Source: Betaproteobacteria bacterium (GTDB lineage: Bacteria > Pseudomonadota > Gammaproteobacteria > Burkholderiales > SG8-41). From it: a stretch of DNA of 64,000 nucleotides. The stretch spans positions 22,311-86,310 of the forward strand of contig JAQGMI010000048.1 in NCBI GenBank assembly GCA_028292435.1, given 5' to 3'. The translations under genes and the position numbers were made by a program. This document shows, piece after piece, positions 1-10,149 of the stretch (positions are counted from its first letter, which is position 1; every line of letters starts with the position of its first letter). The notes beneath the pieces were generated by a model. That model did not search any database, was not told the origin of the DNA, and saw only the letters and a program-made list of their open reading frames with translations.

Positions 1-2
1 CG

Positions 3-635
3 AACGTATCGATCGGTCGCGCAATCCGGCTCATGCTGCTCAATCTCGGCGGCGGCATTTCGGGACTCGCCTCGGCGACGATCTTCAGTTCGCCGATGCG
101 CTATACCGCGTGCATCACCGAAAACATGGAGCGCACGCCGTGGGAAACGCTCGCCGTGTCGCGCGGCTACCAACCTGACGACAACGTGATAACCATCGCG
201 ATGGTCGAATGTCCGCGCCTGCATTTCGATGACGTGAGCACGGAGCCCGAGCGGCTCTTGACCGGCATTGCCGATTCGATGACGTCAACCGGCTCGTGGA
301 ACATGTGGTTCAAGTCGAACGAAGTTGTCGCGATGAGTCCGCAGCACGCAAAGTTGTGCGCCGATGCCGGCATGACGCGCGCGCAGGTGCATGCGCGCCT
401 CTGCGAACTCGCGGCGCGTCCGCAAGGCAATTTAAAGCGCGGCGGCAACTGGCGGCCCGAGCGCGCGGTTGCGATGGGCGTCGATCCGAATGACGACAAC
501 GCGCTGATCAAGGCAGTCAAGGACCCGGCCGGATTGCATCTGATCGTCGCCGGCGGTTTTGGCCCGATCACCGCCGTTTGTCATGGCTGGAACGAAACGA
601 GCCGCGCAGTGCACGGCAGATACGAAATCAACTAG
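3..635 (+). CDS. Conserved protein, 5'-truncated, partner of the UGSC gene
   Basis: The reading frame is open from the first complete codon of the window, so the true start lies upstream; an internal ATG at 33 is unlikely to be the start because the frame continues meaningfully before it. About 210 residues are visible. I see no signal peptide and no catalytic motif that I can name. The stop at 633-635 overlaps the Shine-Dalgarno (AGGAG, 634-638) of the next gene, so the two genes are cotranscribed and probably form one functional unit. Function is not assigned. The tight coupling to a UGSC-type protein suggests a two-component enzyme or a split version of a longer family member, which is inference. 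Confidence 0.7.
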   Translation, partial: NVSIGRAIRLMLLNLGGGISGLASATIFSSPMRYTACITENMERTPWETLAVSRGYQPDDNVITIAMVECPRLHFDDVSTEPERLLTGIADSMTSTGSWNMWFKSNEVVAMSPQHAKLCADAGMTRAQVHARLCELAARPQGNLKRGGNWRPERAVAMGVDPNDDNALIKAVKDPAGLHLIVAGGFGPITAVCHGWNETSRAVHGRYEIN

Positions 636-643
636 GAGCGCAA

Positions 644-1174
644 ATGGCAGAAGAACTCTGGTTTGTCGACCCCACCGCGGGCGGCAACAAAACGAAGATT
701 CCGCTCGCGCCGCGGCCGATCGATCTCGTCGGCAAGGTGGTCGGGCTGATCGACAACACCAAGGAGCAGGCGGACGTAATTCTTGAAACCATCGCGCACG
801 AACTCAAGACGCGCTATGGGGTTAAAGAGGTGATCATTGAGCGCAAGGAAGCGTTTTCCAAACCGGCGACGCCGGCGCAGCTCGATGCGATGGCGAAGAG
901 AGTGCAGGTGGCGGCCGCCGCCGTCGGCGGATGAGGGTCATGCACGTTGTGCAGTGTGCACGACGCAGTGGAGTTCGAAAAACGCGGCATTCCGGCGACG
1001 GTGTTTCTGACGTCGACATTCAGGAATGCGGCGCTGCATTCGTTTCGCGCCAAGGGCATGGACGGGCATCCGTTCATTGAATTGCCGCATCCGATCAGCA
1101 ATCTCACGGAAGAGCAGATGCGCAAGGTGACGCTCGGTTTCGTCGAGCAGTTCGTCAAGCAGCTTACGGATTAG
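644..1174 (+). CDS. UGSC-type selenoprotein (in-frame UGA read as Sec97)
   Basis: Translation starts at ATG 644 behind AGGAG (634-638). The frame runs to a TGA at 932-934 and continues in the same frame, without any further stop, to the TAG ending at 1174. Reading the TGA as selenocysteine gives a 176-residue protein with the motif U97-G98-S99-C100. This is the redox motif that names the UGSC family, whose members carry Sec or Cys at this position. The parts on both sides of the TGA look like one continuous domain: an alpha/beta N-terminal half ending in an Ala/Gly-rich loop, then U-G-S-C followed by helical segments. A short hairpin right after the UGA fits a bacterial SECIS element (separate entry). 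The substrate is unknown; a redox or reductase role is inferred from Sec/Cys spacing. Alternatives are a nonsense mutation or a base error of a TGC/TGT codon. The selA, selB and selC genes are not in this window. Confidence 0.75.
935..965 (+). promoter_or_regulatory. Candidate bacterial SECIS hairpin after UGA 932-934
   Basis: CGUUGUGC (945-952) pairs with GCACGACG (958-965) over eight base pairs, including one G-U pair, closing a five-base loop AGUGU (953-957). The loop begins 18 nt after the UGA and has G as its second base. Known bacterial SECIS elements have the apical loop about 16-37 nt after UGA with a G among the first two loop bases, so this fits on both counts. No folding program was run, so competing structures were not excluded. 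Confidence 0.55.
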
Positions 1175-1187
1175 GCGCGCGGATTCG

Positions 1188-2153
1188 ATGAGACGTAACG
1201 TTAGCGCGCTCGCGGTCGTCGCGGCGTTGGGTTTTTGCGCAGGCGCAGCCGCGCAGCAATATCCAACGAAGCCAATCCGGTTAATGGTGCCATTCGCACC
1301 TGGCGGCGCGAACGACGTCGTGGCGCGTATCGTCGCAATCCGACTCGGTGAAGCGCTCGGCCAACCGGTGGTCGTCGACAATCGCGGCGGCGCCGGCGGC
1401 ACGATCGGCGCCGACATCGTTGCCAAGGCGCCGCCGGACGGTCATACGCTATTGATTGCGAGCATGGGACTCGCGGTCAATGCGGTGCTCTATCCGAAGC
1501 TGCCGTACGACACCCTGAAAGATCTCGCGCCGGTGACGATGGTCGGCGAGCAGCCCAACATCGTCGTCGTGCATCCTTCGGTCGCCGCCAAATCGATGTC
1601 CGAACTGCTTGCGCTCGCGCGCGCAAAGCCGGGCCAGATCAGCTACGGCTCGGGCGGCATCGGCAGCACCAGCCATCTCGTGACCGTGCTGTTTCTGCAG
1701 ACGGCAAAGCTCGACATGTTGCATGTTCCGTATAAAGGACTTGGACCGGCGATCACCGATCTGCTCGGTGGCCAGGTGCAACTCGTCATCTCGAACGTAT
1801 CCACTGCATTGCCGCATGTGAAAGCGAACAAGTTGCGTCTGCTCGCGGTCACGACGGCGAAACGTTTCTACATGTTTCCCGATACGCCGACGGTGATTGA
1901 ATCGGGCGTGCCCGGCTACGAGAGCAGCGGCTGGTATGGCATGCTCGTCACCGGCGGCACACCGAAGCCCATACTCGCGAAGCTGCATAAAGAAACGGTG
2001 GCCGTACTCAATTCGCCCTTGATCAAGGAGCAGTTCGGCATGCAGGGCCTCGAGCCCGTGCCGACGTCACCGGAAGTGTTTGGCAAAATCCTGCGCTCCG
2101 ACATCGACAAGTGGGCGAAGGTCATTAAAACGTCAGGCGCAAAGCCGGAATAG
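1188..2153 (+). CDS. Bug/TctC-family periplasmic substrate-binding protein
   Basis: A 321-residue protein of normal length for the tripartite tricarboxylate receptor (Bug) family. An N-terminal signal peptide ends near AGAAAQQ, and the mature part begins with YPTKPIRLMVPFAPGG, the family's hallmark first strand and ligand loop. Further signatures are VVDNRGGAGGTIGAD around residue 65 and the LPYDTLKDLAPVT stretch. These proteins bind small carboxylates in the periplasm; the ligand cannot be read from the sequence. No TctA or TctB membrane genes are adjacent, so it is an orphan receptor, as is usual in Burkholderiales. It follows the UGSC gene by 13 bp and may share its transcript, which hints that its ligand could feed that enzyme. 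Confidence 0.9.
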   Translation: MRRNVSALAVVAALGFCAGAAAQQYPTKPIRLMVPFAPGGANDVVARIVAIRLGEALGQPVVVDNRGGAGGTIGADIVAKAPPDGHTLLIASMGLAVNAVLYPKLPYDTLKDLAPVTMVGEQPNIVVVHPSVAAKSMSELLALARAKPGQISYGSGGIGSTSHLVTVLFLQTAKLDMLHVPYKGLGPAITDLLGGQVQLVISNVSTALPHVKANKLRLLAVTTAKRFYMFPDTPTVIESGVPGYESSGWYGMLVTGGTPKPILAKLHKETVAVLNSPLIKEQFGMQGLEPVPTSPEVFGKILRSDIDKWAKVIKTSGAKPE

Positions 2154-2177
2154 CCGCACGCGCTATACTTCCTTCCT

Positions 2178-2648
2178 ATGGCCGACATCGCAACGCTGCG
2201 CCGCATTCTCAAAGAGAACCACGTCATCGCCATGGTCGGTTTGTCGGCCAACTGGTACCGGCCGAGTTTTTTTGCGGCGAAGTACATGCTCGATCACGGC
2301 TACCGCGTGATCCCGGTCAATCCCTCGTATAAAGAAGTGCTCGGTCAGAAGTGCTACCGCTCGTTGCGCGATATCCCCGGGAAGATCGATATCGTCGATT
2401 GCTTCAGGAAGAGCGAAGAAATCATGCCGCTCGCCGACGACGCGATCGCCATCGGCGCGAAGGCGCTGTGGATGCAGATCGGCGTCATCAATGAAGCCGC
2501 CGCCGATAAAGCGGCCAGCGCCGGTCTCGATGTCGTGATGGACCGCTGCGTGAAAATCGAATATGCGCGATTGTTCGGCGGCCTCGGCTGGGCCGGCGTC
2601 AACACCGGCGTGATATCGGGCAAGCGGCCGCAGTATCTGATCTATTGA
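2178..2648 (+). CDS. CoA-binding (YccU-like) domain protein
   Basis: A 156-residue single-domain Rossmann protein of the CoA-binding family (CoA_binding_2 type). The nucleotide loop is VIAMVGLSANWYRPS near residues 16-30, followed by a strand RVIPVNPSY and the pattern KALWMQIGVINEAAADKA, typical of small stand-alone CoA-binding proteins such as YccU. The C-terminal DRCVKIEY segment is also characteristic. The biochemical role of these small proteins is not well defined; they resemble the CoA-binding part of succinyl-CoA synthetases and protein acetyltransferases without the catalytic parts. It lies 24 bp after the Bug receptor in the same direction. Confidence 0.85.
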   Translation: MADIATLRRILKENHVIAMVGLSANWYRPSFFAAKYMLDHGYRVIPVNPSYKEVLGQKCYRSLRDIPGKIDIVDCFRKSEEIMPLADDAIAIGAKALWMQIGVINEAAADKAASAGLDVVMDRCVKIEYARLFGGLGWAGVNTGVISGKRPQYLIY

Positions 2649-2693
2649 TGCGCCAGTTCGGTCGTGGCGCAGACGCGCTGCAAAGGGGTAAAC

Positions 2694-3017
2694 ATGAAGC
2701 ATTGCGGTCAGTATGTGACGTGGGGCCTGGTTGCGGGGCTGGTTGCGTGGACGGTTTTCGTCGCCACGCTCGCATACGCGGCGATTTTCGTGCCGGACGC
2801 GCCTGCGCACCCGGGGCAGTTTTTCACCCAACGCAACGGCGTGCAGGCGGGCGGATTCATCGCGGGCTGGTGGCTCGCTATCGGCGCGCTTGCTTCGTGC
2901 GTGTTTGGCTACTATAAAGATTTCAAAGGGCCGATGTGCCTGCTCGGCGTGGTGCCGGCGGCGTTGTATGTGGCGAATCCGTGGTCGGCCATGGTGTTCG
3001 TAAAATTTCTTGGATAG
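2694..3017 (+). CDS. Small membrane protein, unknown function
   Basis: A 107-residue protein starting at ATG 2694, chosen because AAAGGGG (2682-2688) is well spaced upstream; an earlier in-frame start at 2664 has no such site. Three hydrophobic stretches are visible, at about residues 9-30, 50-70 and 80-104, so it is probably an inner-membrane protein with three spans. I do not recognise a family. It sits between the CoA-binding protein and metY in the same direction, but this gives no clear functional hint. Confidence 0.6.
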   Translation: MKHCGQYVTWGLVAGLVAWTVFVATLAYAAIFVPDAPAHPGQFFTQRNGVQAGGFIAGWWLAIGALASCVFGYYKDFKGPMCLLGVVPAALYVANPWSAMVFVKFLG

Positions 3018-3035
3018 CGAAAGTCTCTTCTTTAG

Positions 3036-4331
<1,296 letters not shown>

Positions 4332-4333
4332 AG

Positions 4334-5539
4334 GTGAACGCTAAAAGCGCGGACGCGCGCGAGCTGGTCGTCGCACTGGTGCTCGCGACGGTCGCGCAGG
4401 CGCTGGTGTCGATGGCGATCTTCGCGCCCGCCGTGCTGGCGCCGGCAGCACAGGCCGACGTCGGCGTCGGCGCCAGCACCGTCGGCATCTTCATCTCTAT
4501 CGTGTTCGCTGCGGCGGCATTCGCGGCGCCGCTGGGCGGCGCACAGGTCGTGCGCTATGGTCCCGTGCGAGTAAGCCAGTATTGTCTGCTGTGGGCCGCC
4601 GGCGGGATCGCTTTGTTTGCAACCGCATCGCCGCCGGTCATCGTGTGTGCCGCGCTCGCGATGGGTTTCGGTTACGGTCCCGTCACCCCCGCGAGTTCGG
4701 CGATGCTGGCATCGCGCAGTCCCGACCGTCTGCGCAACATGATCATGTCGATTCGCCAGTCCGGCGTCACGTTGGGCGGCGTGCTCGCCGGCGCATTGCT
4801 GCCAGGGCTGACGATCGCATACGGCTGGCGTGTATCGTCGTTCGCGGTCGGCGCTGCATGCTTGCTATGTGCCGCAGTGCTGCAGATCGTGCGCGAGCGT
4901 TACGACACCGAGCGCACCAATGTCCGGCATCCGGAGCATCGCTCGTATGCGGCGTTGATGCGCGTTGTGTTCCGGCACGCGGAGTTGCGCCAGCTCGCGC
5001 TGACTTCGTTTACATACTCCGGCGTCCAGATGTGCTTCGGCAGTTTTCTCGTCGTATTTTTAACGCAGCGCGCCGGCATGGGCTACGTCGAGGCGGGCGT
5101 CATCTATTCGACCGCCATGACCGGCGGCGTGATCGGCCGGCTGCTGTGGGGCGTGCTCGCGGATTACTTCGGCCGCCCGCGCGTTTTTCTCGGCATCCTC
5201 GGCGTCACGATGTGGCTGTCCGCATTTGCGATGGCGCAGGTGACCACGCAGTGGCCGTATGCGGCGGTCCTTGTCGTCTCCGCGGTGTTCGGCATCAGCG
5301 CGTTCGGCTGGAACGGCATCTACATAGCAGAGGTAGCGCGCATTGCGCCCGCGGGCAACGTCGCGCTGGCAACTGGTGCCGCGATCGTTTTCACTTTCCT
5401 CGGCATTGTGATCGTGCCGGTCTTGTTCTGGCTGGTGATTACGCTGGGCGGCAGTTACCCGGCTGCGTTCATGCTCATCGGCATGATTGCATTGAGCGGC
5501 GGGCTTTTGTTTTTCCGCAAGCCGGCCGTTGCCAGTTGA
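4334..5539 (+). CDS. MFS transporter
   Basis: A 401-residue protein with about twelve hydrophobic segments, which is the usual size for the major facilitator superfamily. It starts at GTG 4334, two bases after the metY stop, so it is cotranscribed with metY. The inter-span loop near residue 250-290 (GVIGRLLWGVLADYFGRPR) is the D-R-x-G-R-type loop repeated in the second half of MFS carriers. The substrate is not readable. Coupling to metY might suggest a sulfur compound or amino acid, but such pairings are common by chance in these genomes. It converges on the molybdoenzyme gene with 13 bp between stops. Confidence 0.85.
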   Translation: MNAKSADARELVVALVLATVAQALVSMAIFAPAVLAPAAQADVGVGASTVGIFISIVFAAAAFAAPLGGAQVVRYGPVRVSQYCLLWAAGGIALFATASPPVIVCAALAMGFGYGPVTPASSAMLASRSPDRLRNMIMSIRQSGVTLGGVLAGALLPGLTIAYGWRVSSFAVGAACLLCAAVLQIVRERYDTERTNVRHPEHRSYAALMRVVFRHAELRQLALTSFTYSGVQMCFGSFLVVFLTQRAGMGYVEAGVIYSTAMTGGVIGRLLWGVLADYFGRPRVFLGILGVTMWLSAFAMAQVTTQWPYAAVLVVSAVFGISAFGWNGIYIAEVARIAPAGNVALATGAAIVFTFLGIVIVPVLFWLVITLGGSYPAAFMLIGMIALSGGLLFFRKPAVAS

Positions 5540-5552
5540 ATGCCGGCATGCG

Positions 5553-7874
5553 TCAGGCGGACTGACGCCCGACAAACGATGGCAGTTCGAATGCGGTGAT
5601 CGCGGGCAATTCCCCGGTATAGCGCTCGACTTCGACCAGCGCCGTGTGCGCAGCCGGTCCCTGCCCGAGCTTCGATGTGCCCTTGTCGAGCGTGAGCACG
5701 TTGGGATTGCCGTGCTTGTCGAGCGTGCCGATCTCTCCGGGCACCAGCGGGTCGTACCACGCGCCGGTCGCGAGCAGCACGGTATCGGCGCGCTGGTTTT
5801 CATCAATCCTGACGCCGGCGAGACAGGCGCCGCGGTCGTTGAACACGCGCACGACATCTCCGGCCTTGATGCCGCGCACACGTGCGGCCTCCGGATGCAA
5901 GGTGACGGGCTCGCGGCCATTGATCTTGGTCGCGAGACTCAGCGTGCCGTTGTCGAACTGGCCGTGCAGGCGCGTCGCGGGTTGCGGCGACAGCAAATGC
6001 AGCGGAAAGCGTTGCGCAAGCGGGGCGCCCAGCCATTCGGCCGGTTCCAGCCATGCCGGATGACCGGGACAATCGTCATACCCGAACGAGTCAATGACGG
6101 ATGAAAACAATTCGAGACGCCCCGACGGCGTCGGCAGTCGGTTGGCAACCGGGTCCGCGCGGAAGGATTCAAATAGCACGGTCGCTTTCCCGGGACGCGG
6201 CATCTCGACAAAGCCCTCGGACCAGAACGCTTCGAATCCGGGCAGCTCGATATCGAAGTTTTTTGCTTTTACTCGCGCCGTTTCATACAGGTGACGCAGC
6301 CATTCCGTCTTGCTGCGACCTTCGGTGAAGCTCGCGAATTCCGCTTTGCCGATGCGTCGCGCGAGCGCCGAGAAAATATCGTGATCGTCGCGCGCTTCGC
6401 CAACTGGATCGATTGCGCGCTTCATCGCGATGATGAAGCGGTCGCGCGCCGCCGAGCCGATGTCGTCGCGTTCGAGCGTGGTCGTCGCCGGCATCACGAC
6501 GTCGGCCATCTTGGCGTGCGCGTTCCAGAACTGCTCGTGGGCGACGATAGTTTGCGGGCGCCGCCACGCTTCAATCAACCGGTTCAAATCCTGATGATGA
6601 TGAAACGGATTGCCGCCGAACCAGTAAACGAGCTTGATGTCCGGATACGTCATCCGCCTGCCGTTGAAATCATATTGGCCGCCCGGGTTCAACAGCAGAT
6701 CGCTGACACGGGCAACCGGAATGAATTGGCTGACGGGATTTTTGCCTTGGGGCAACACCGGGCCGGAGAAAGTGGACGCCGTGGCGCCTTCCGCATTCAC
6801 CGCGCCGTAGCCGAGGCCGAAACCGCCGCCGGGCAATCCGATCTGGCCGAGCAGGCTCGCGAGCGCCACGGTCATCCAGAACGGCTGCTCGCCGTGGTCC
6901 GTGCGTTGCAGCGACCATGCGGTATTGATCATGGTGCGATTTGCGGCCATGCGCCGCGCGAGCTGCTCGATTGTTTGCGCCGGCACGTCGGTGATGCCCG
7001 CGGCCCACGCGGCGGATTTTGCAATGCCGTCAGCCTCGCCCATGACGTAACGTTTGAACGGCTCGAAGCCTTCGCAATAGCGGGCGAGGAACTCGGTCGC
7101 GTGCAATCCTTCGCTGATCAGCGTGTGCGCGAGTCCCAGCATGAACGCGACATCGGTATTCGGCCGGATGGCGATCCATTCGGCGTTGCGCGCACCGTGC
7201 AGGTCGCTCGCAACCGGGCTCACGTTGACGAAAGCCACACCGTCATCGCTCATGCGTTGCAGATAGCCGCTCAATTCGTGCTCGCTGGCCCCGCCCGAAT
7301 TGACCTGCGAATTTTTGACCGGCATGCCGCCGAACGCAACGAAGAGCCGGGTGTGCTGCGCCATGACCGACCATGCGGTCTGCGCCATTCTGAGCTGGGG
7401 CATCGGCAGCGCCACGTGCGGCAGTATCGCGTAAGCGGCGGCGAGACTGTAAGAGCCGTAACTGCTCACGAAGCCGCCGATTGAATTCATGAAGCGATGG
7501 CCCTGGCTTTGCGCGTGATGAAAACGCCCGGCGCTCGCCCAGCCATAGGAGCCCGCGTAAATCGCTTCATTGCCGAACTCGGTGCGCACCCGAGTCAGTT
7601 CGCGCGCCACGAAATCGAGCGCTTCTTCCCACGACACTTCGACGAACGGTTCGGCGCCGCGCAGTTCGGGCTTCGCACCCGGGCCATGTGCGAGCACGCT
7701 TCGCCGGATCGCGGGACGCATCACGCGTTGCGGGCCGACGGTCGCCGCGACCATCGACGCGCCGATCGGCGACGGGTCGGGATCGTGGCGGAACGGCTTC
7801 ATGTCAACGAGGCGGCCGTCCCTGACTTCAGGTTCGTAAACGCCCCAGTGGGTGGAAGTAAGTGAGAGACTCAT
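5553..7874 (-). CDS. Molybdopterin oxidoreductase, BisC/TorA/DMSO-reductase type
   Basis: A 773-residue enzyme starting at ATG 7874; an extension to 7940 is possible but does not resemble the family. It begins directly with THWGVYEPEVRDGR, the start of the DMSO-reductase subgroup that lacks the N-terminal Cys-rich [4Fe-4S] segment. The segment AGSYGWASAGRFHH (107-120) holds the serine (Ser114) at the place where the molybdenum-ligating serine of DMSO and TMAO reductases is found. The central part carries the molybdopterin-binding domains and the last 120 residues the dinucleotide-binding domain. No Tat signal is seen, so it is probably cytoplasmic, like biotin sulfoxide reductase. The substrate is likely an S- or N-oxide. 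No partner cytochrome or chaperone gene is adjacent. Confidence 0.88.
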   Translation of the reverse strand: MSLSLTSTHWGVYEPEVRDGRLVDMKPFRHDPDPSPIGASMVAATVGPQRVMRPAIRRSVLAHGPGAKPELRGAEPFVEVSWEEALDFVARELTRVRTEFGNEAIYAGSYGWASAGRFHHAQSQGHRFMNSIGGFVSSYGSYSLAAAYAILPHVALPMPQLRMAQTAWSVMAQHTRLFVAFGGMPVKNSQVNSGGASEHELSGYLQRMSDDGVAFVNVSPVASDLHGARNAEWIAIRPNTDVAFMLGLAHTLISEGLHATEFLARYCEGFEPFKRYVMGEADGIAKSAAWAAGITDVPAQTIEQLARRMAANRTMINTAWSLQRTDHGEQPFWMTVALASLLGQIGLPGGGFGLGYGAVNAEGATASTFSGPVLPQGKNPVSQFIPVARVSDLLLNPGGQYDFNGRRMTYPDIKLVYWFGGNPFHHHQDLNRLIEAWRRPQTIVAHEQFWNAHAKMADVVMPATTTLERDDIGSAARDRFIIAMKRAIDPVGEARDDHDIFSALARRIGKAEFASFTEGRSKTEWLRHLYETARVKAKNFDIELPGFEAFWSEGFVEMPRPGKATVLFESFRADPVANRLPTPSGRLELFSSVIDSFGYDDCPGHPAWLEPAEWLGAPLAQRFPLHLLSPQPATRLHGQFDNGTLSLATKINGREPVTLHPEAARVRGIKAGDVVRVFNDRGACLAGVRIDENQRADTVLLATGAWYDPLVPGEIGTLDKHGNPNVLTLDKGTSKLGQGPAAHTALVEVERYTGELPAITAFELPSFVGRQSA

Positions 7875-8121
7875 GGCGATAGTTTTTGCGCGGCTGTTCT
7901 GGATTATTAAACACCAAATCGCGTCGTGATGTCGGGGCAAGTCCTGCCGTGTCGATTCACGATACGATTTTGAACCGTCGATTCAACCTTTTCGCATAGC
8001 GCCGTTGTATGCTTTGCCGCTATGCAGCGAATTCAGTCCGGATTGTCATTCCATTTATGAGCGTCAAAACCATTGCGAAGCAGAAGCGCGCGCAACCGCG
8101 TTGGCGGCGGGAGGCGGCGCG

Positions 8122-8979
8122 ATGAAGGTCATCTTGACGCATGTCGTATTCCGGGTCACGGGCGACGCGGATCAGCTCGAAGCTTTCGATGCGCGCCTGA
8201 AACTGCTGTTCATCGAGCATGGCATTACGAGCGACTTTGACGAGCACCATGGCGCCGATGCATTGCGCTATGACTTCAAAGTGCAGGGCGGCGTGCCGTT
8301 TCCGCCGTTTGCAATCGCATCGGGCGAATTTCCCGACGTGATCGTTGCCGCCGAATGGGTCGCCGCCGGCAGCGGTGTGCGCGGCTCCGCCGTCATTACC
8401 CGCGGCGAACTGACCGAGAAACTGATTGAGAACGTCGCGGCTGCCGATGATGACGCCGTCGCCATTCGCGTGAATGCCAACGGCTTCTTAGCACTTGCGC
8501 TGAGCGTGGCCCGCATCGGGCCGCATGAATGCCGCGGCTATATGATGACGGGTTCGGAGGACGCCTTGTTCAACATCGCGCGGAATGCGGCGAGCGGCAC
8601 CATTGAACTGTGGTCGACCCAGGGCGCGTCGGAGTGGAGCCGGGCCTGGCATCTGTCAGCCGAAGGCGACGTTAGTTACCGCGCGATCAACCCGGTACTG
8701 CCGATTGCCGACGCCGATTTTCGCGATCTCACGAAACTGGCGCAGGAATTCGTCGGGCAGTGGATCTGGTTCGGTGACGGTCCACGCGAAGAGATCGCGA
8801 TCGAACGCGAGCGTTACGAGCGTGCAGGCTATGCGATCAGCGATGCCAATGTGAAATCGGCCGCTTTATATCGAATCAAAGGCGAGGCAGACGAAATTCG
8901 TTACAACACGCTTGATCCGGAGATCGGGTGGATCGAAGACGTCATCACGCGCTGTTGGCCGCGCAGGCAGGACGATTAG
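8122..8979 (+). CDS. Conserved hypothetical protein
   Basis: A 285-residue soluble protein. The start at ATG 8122 is chosen because a purine-rich GGGAGGCGG lies just upstream and the codons before it (from 8005) look non-coding in character. There is no signal peptide, membrane segment or recognised motif. The composition is rich in acidic residues, with an alternating strand/helix pattern and many aromatic residues in the second half (WSTQGASEWSRAWHL). The last four bases overlap the end of the rubredoxin reductase gene on the other strand. I cannot assign a function. Confidence 0.7.
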   Translation: MKVILTHVVFRVTGDADQLEAFDARLKLLFIEHGITSDFDEHHGADALRYDFKVQGGVPFPPFAIASGEFPDVIVAAEWVAAGSGVRGSAVITRGELTEKLIENVAAADDDAVAIRVNANGFLALALSVARIGPHECRGYMMTGSEDALFNIARNAASGTIELWSTQGASEWSRAWHLSAEGDVSYRAINPVLPIADADFRDLTKLAQEFVGQWIWFGDGPREEIAIERERYERAGYAISDANVKSAALYRIKGEADEIRYNTLDPEIGWIEDVITRCWPRRQDD

Positions 8980-10121
8980 GCGAGCACCGGCGGCAATTGC
9001 GGTGCCAGTGCAGCGCGCTCCGCAGTTGCTTTGCCGTTCAGCGCAAAGCCCAGCAGCTTGCCCGCGCTGTCCTGAAATAACGATTTCACGCCGTCGGCAT
9101 CGGCAGTCGCGGTCCATTCGCCAGCGACGCCCGCAGCGGGCGGCGAAATAATTGTCGGGCACGCCGGCGTTTTGACGAGCACCGGCATTGCCGGATAACT
9201 GACCGCCGTGGGTTTGCCGCTGAGCGTCGCCGCGAGTGCGCGCGCCGAGTGCATGATCGGCATCACGTAAGGGAGCACGAGGCCCGCTACTTCGGCGCAA
9301 TCGCCGAGTGCGTAGATGTCCGGATTGCTCGTCGCGAGGCTGCGGTCGACGACGATACCGCGATTGGTTGTGAGCCCGGCTGCCTGCGCGAGCGCAATTC
9401 GCGGACGCAGCCCGACTGCGGACAACACGATGTCGACCTCCAGTATTTCGCCGCTCGCGAGCGTGAGCTTGACCTTATCGCCGTCGCCATTGATTGCGGA
9501 AACGCTGGTGCCCAGATGCCATTCGACGCCGAGCGCCGCGAGTTTGCTCTGCAGCATTGCCGCACCTTGCGGCGGCAGCAGCCGCGACAGGGGCTGCGGC
9601 GCGATATCGATGACGCTGACCTTGAAGCCGCCGGCCGTCAGATCGTTGGCGAATTCGCAGCCGATCAGGCCGCCGCCGATCACCGCGATCTTTTCTTTTC
9701 CGGCAATCGCTTCGCGAAACTGGGTGTAGTCGGTGAGATCGTTAACCGTCATTACACGTTCGGCGGCGTTGCCGCTGATGGTCAGCCGGATCTGATCCGC
9801 GCCGAGCGCGAGCACGAGTTTCGAGTAGGGCAGTGTTTCCTGATACAAGTGCACGGCTTTTTGCGCCGGATCGATTGCGGTGACGTGCACGTGCGGGCGC
9901 ACGGTCGCGTTGAGCTGCGTCGCCATTTGCTCGGCCGTATTCATCGGAATCGCTTCGGGCGTCTTGCCCGAGCCGAGCGCGCTCGACAACATCGGCTTCG
10001 AATAGAAATACGCGCTGTCGGCGGAAATCAGCGTGAGCGGCGTTTCCTTGTCGAGTTTGCGCAGTTCGCGCGCAACGTTGTACCCGGCGAGTCCGCTGCC
10101 GACGATGACGATGGGGTTCAT
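8976..10121 (-). CDS. NAD(P)H:rubredoxin reductase, FAD-dependent
   Basis: A 381-residue flavoprotein of the pyridine-nucleotide disulfide oxidoreductase fold without redox cysteines. It has an N-terminal FAD loop IVGSGLAGYNVARELRK (4-20), a second dinucleotide loop IAVIGGGLIGCEFA near residue 145 and the FAD-binding NPDIYALGDCAEV near 270. These match rubredoxin-NAD(+) reductases (AlkT/RubB). It passes electrons from NAD(P)H to the rubredoxin encoded just upstream, which then reduces rubrerythrin. A hairpin between the two genes (10154-10182) may lower its expression relative to rubredoxin. Confidence 0.9.
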   Translation of the reverse strand: MNPIVIVGSGLAGYNVARELRKLDKETPLTLISADSAYFYSKPMLSSALGSGKTPEAIPMNTAEQMATQLNATVRPHVHVTAIDPAQKAVHLYQETLPYSKLVLALGADQIRLTISGNAAERVMTVNDLTDYTQFREAIAGKEKIAVIGGGLIGCEFANDLTAGGFKVSVIDIAPQPLSRLLPPQGAAMLQSKLAALGVEWHLGTSVSAINGDGDKVKLTLASGEILEVDIVLSAVGLRPRIALAQAAGLTTNRGIVVDRSLATSNPDIYALGDCAEVAGLVLPYVMPIMHSARALAATLSGKPTAVSYPAMPVLVKTPACPTIISPPAAGVAGEWTATADADGVKSLFQDSAGKLLGFALNGKATAERAALAPQLPPVLA

Positions 10122-10149
10122 GGTGTTTGCCGATCAATGCTGAAATTGA

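Noticed and set aside
947..1174. Separate small gene starting at TTG 947
   Set aside because: It is in the same frame as the gene ending at the TGA 932-934, has no ribosome-binding site, and the combined product forms a UGSC-type protein. Read-through explains it better.
6291..7484. Long plus-strand frame of 397 residues
   Set aside because: It lies fully antisense to the molybdoenzyme gene, which has clear domains.
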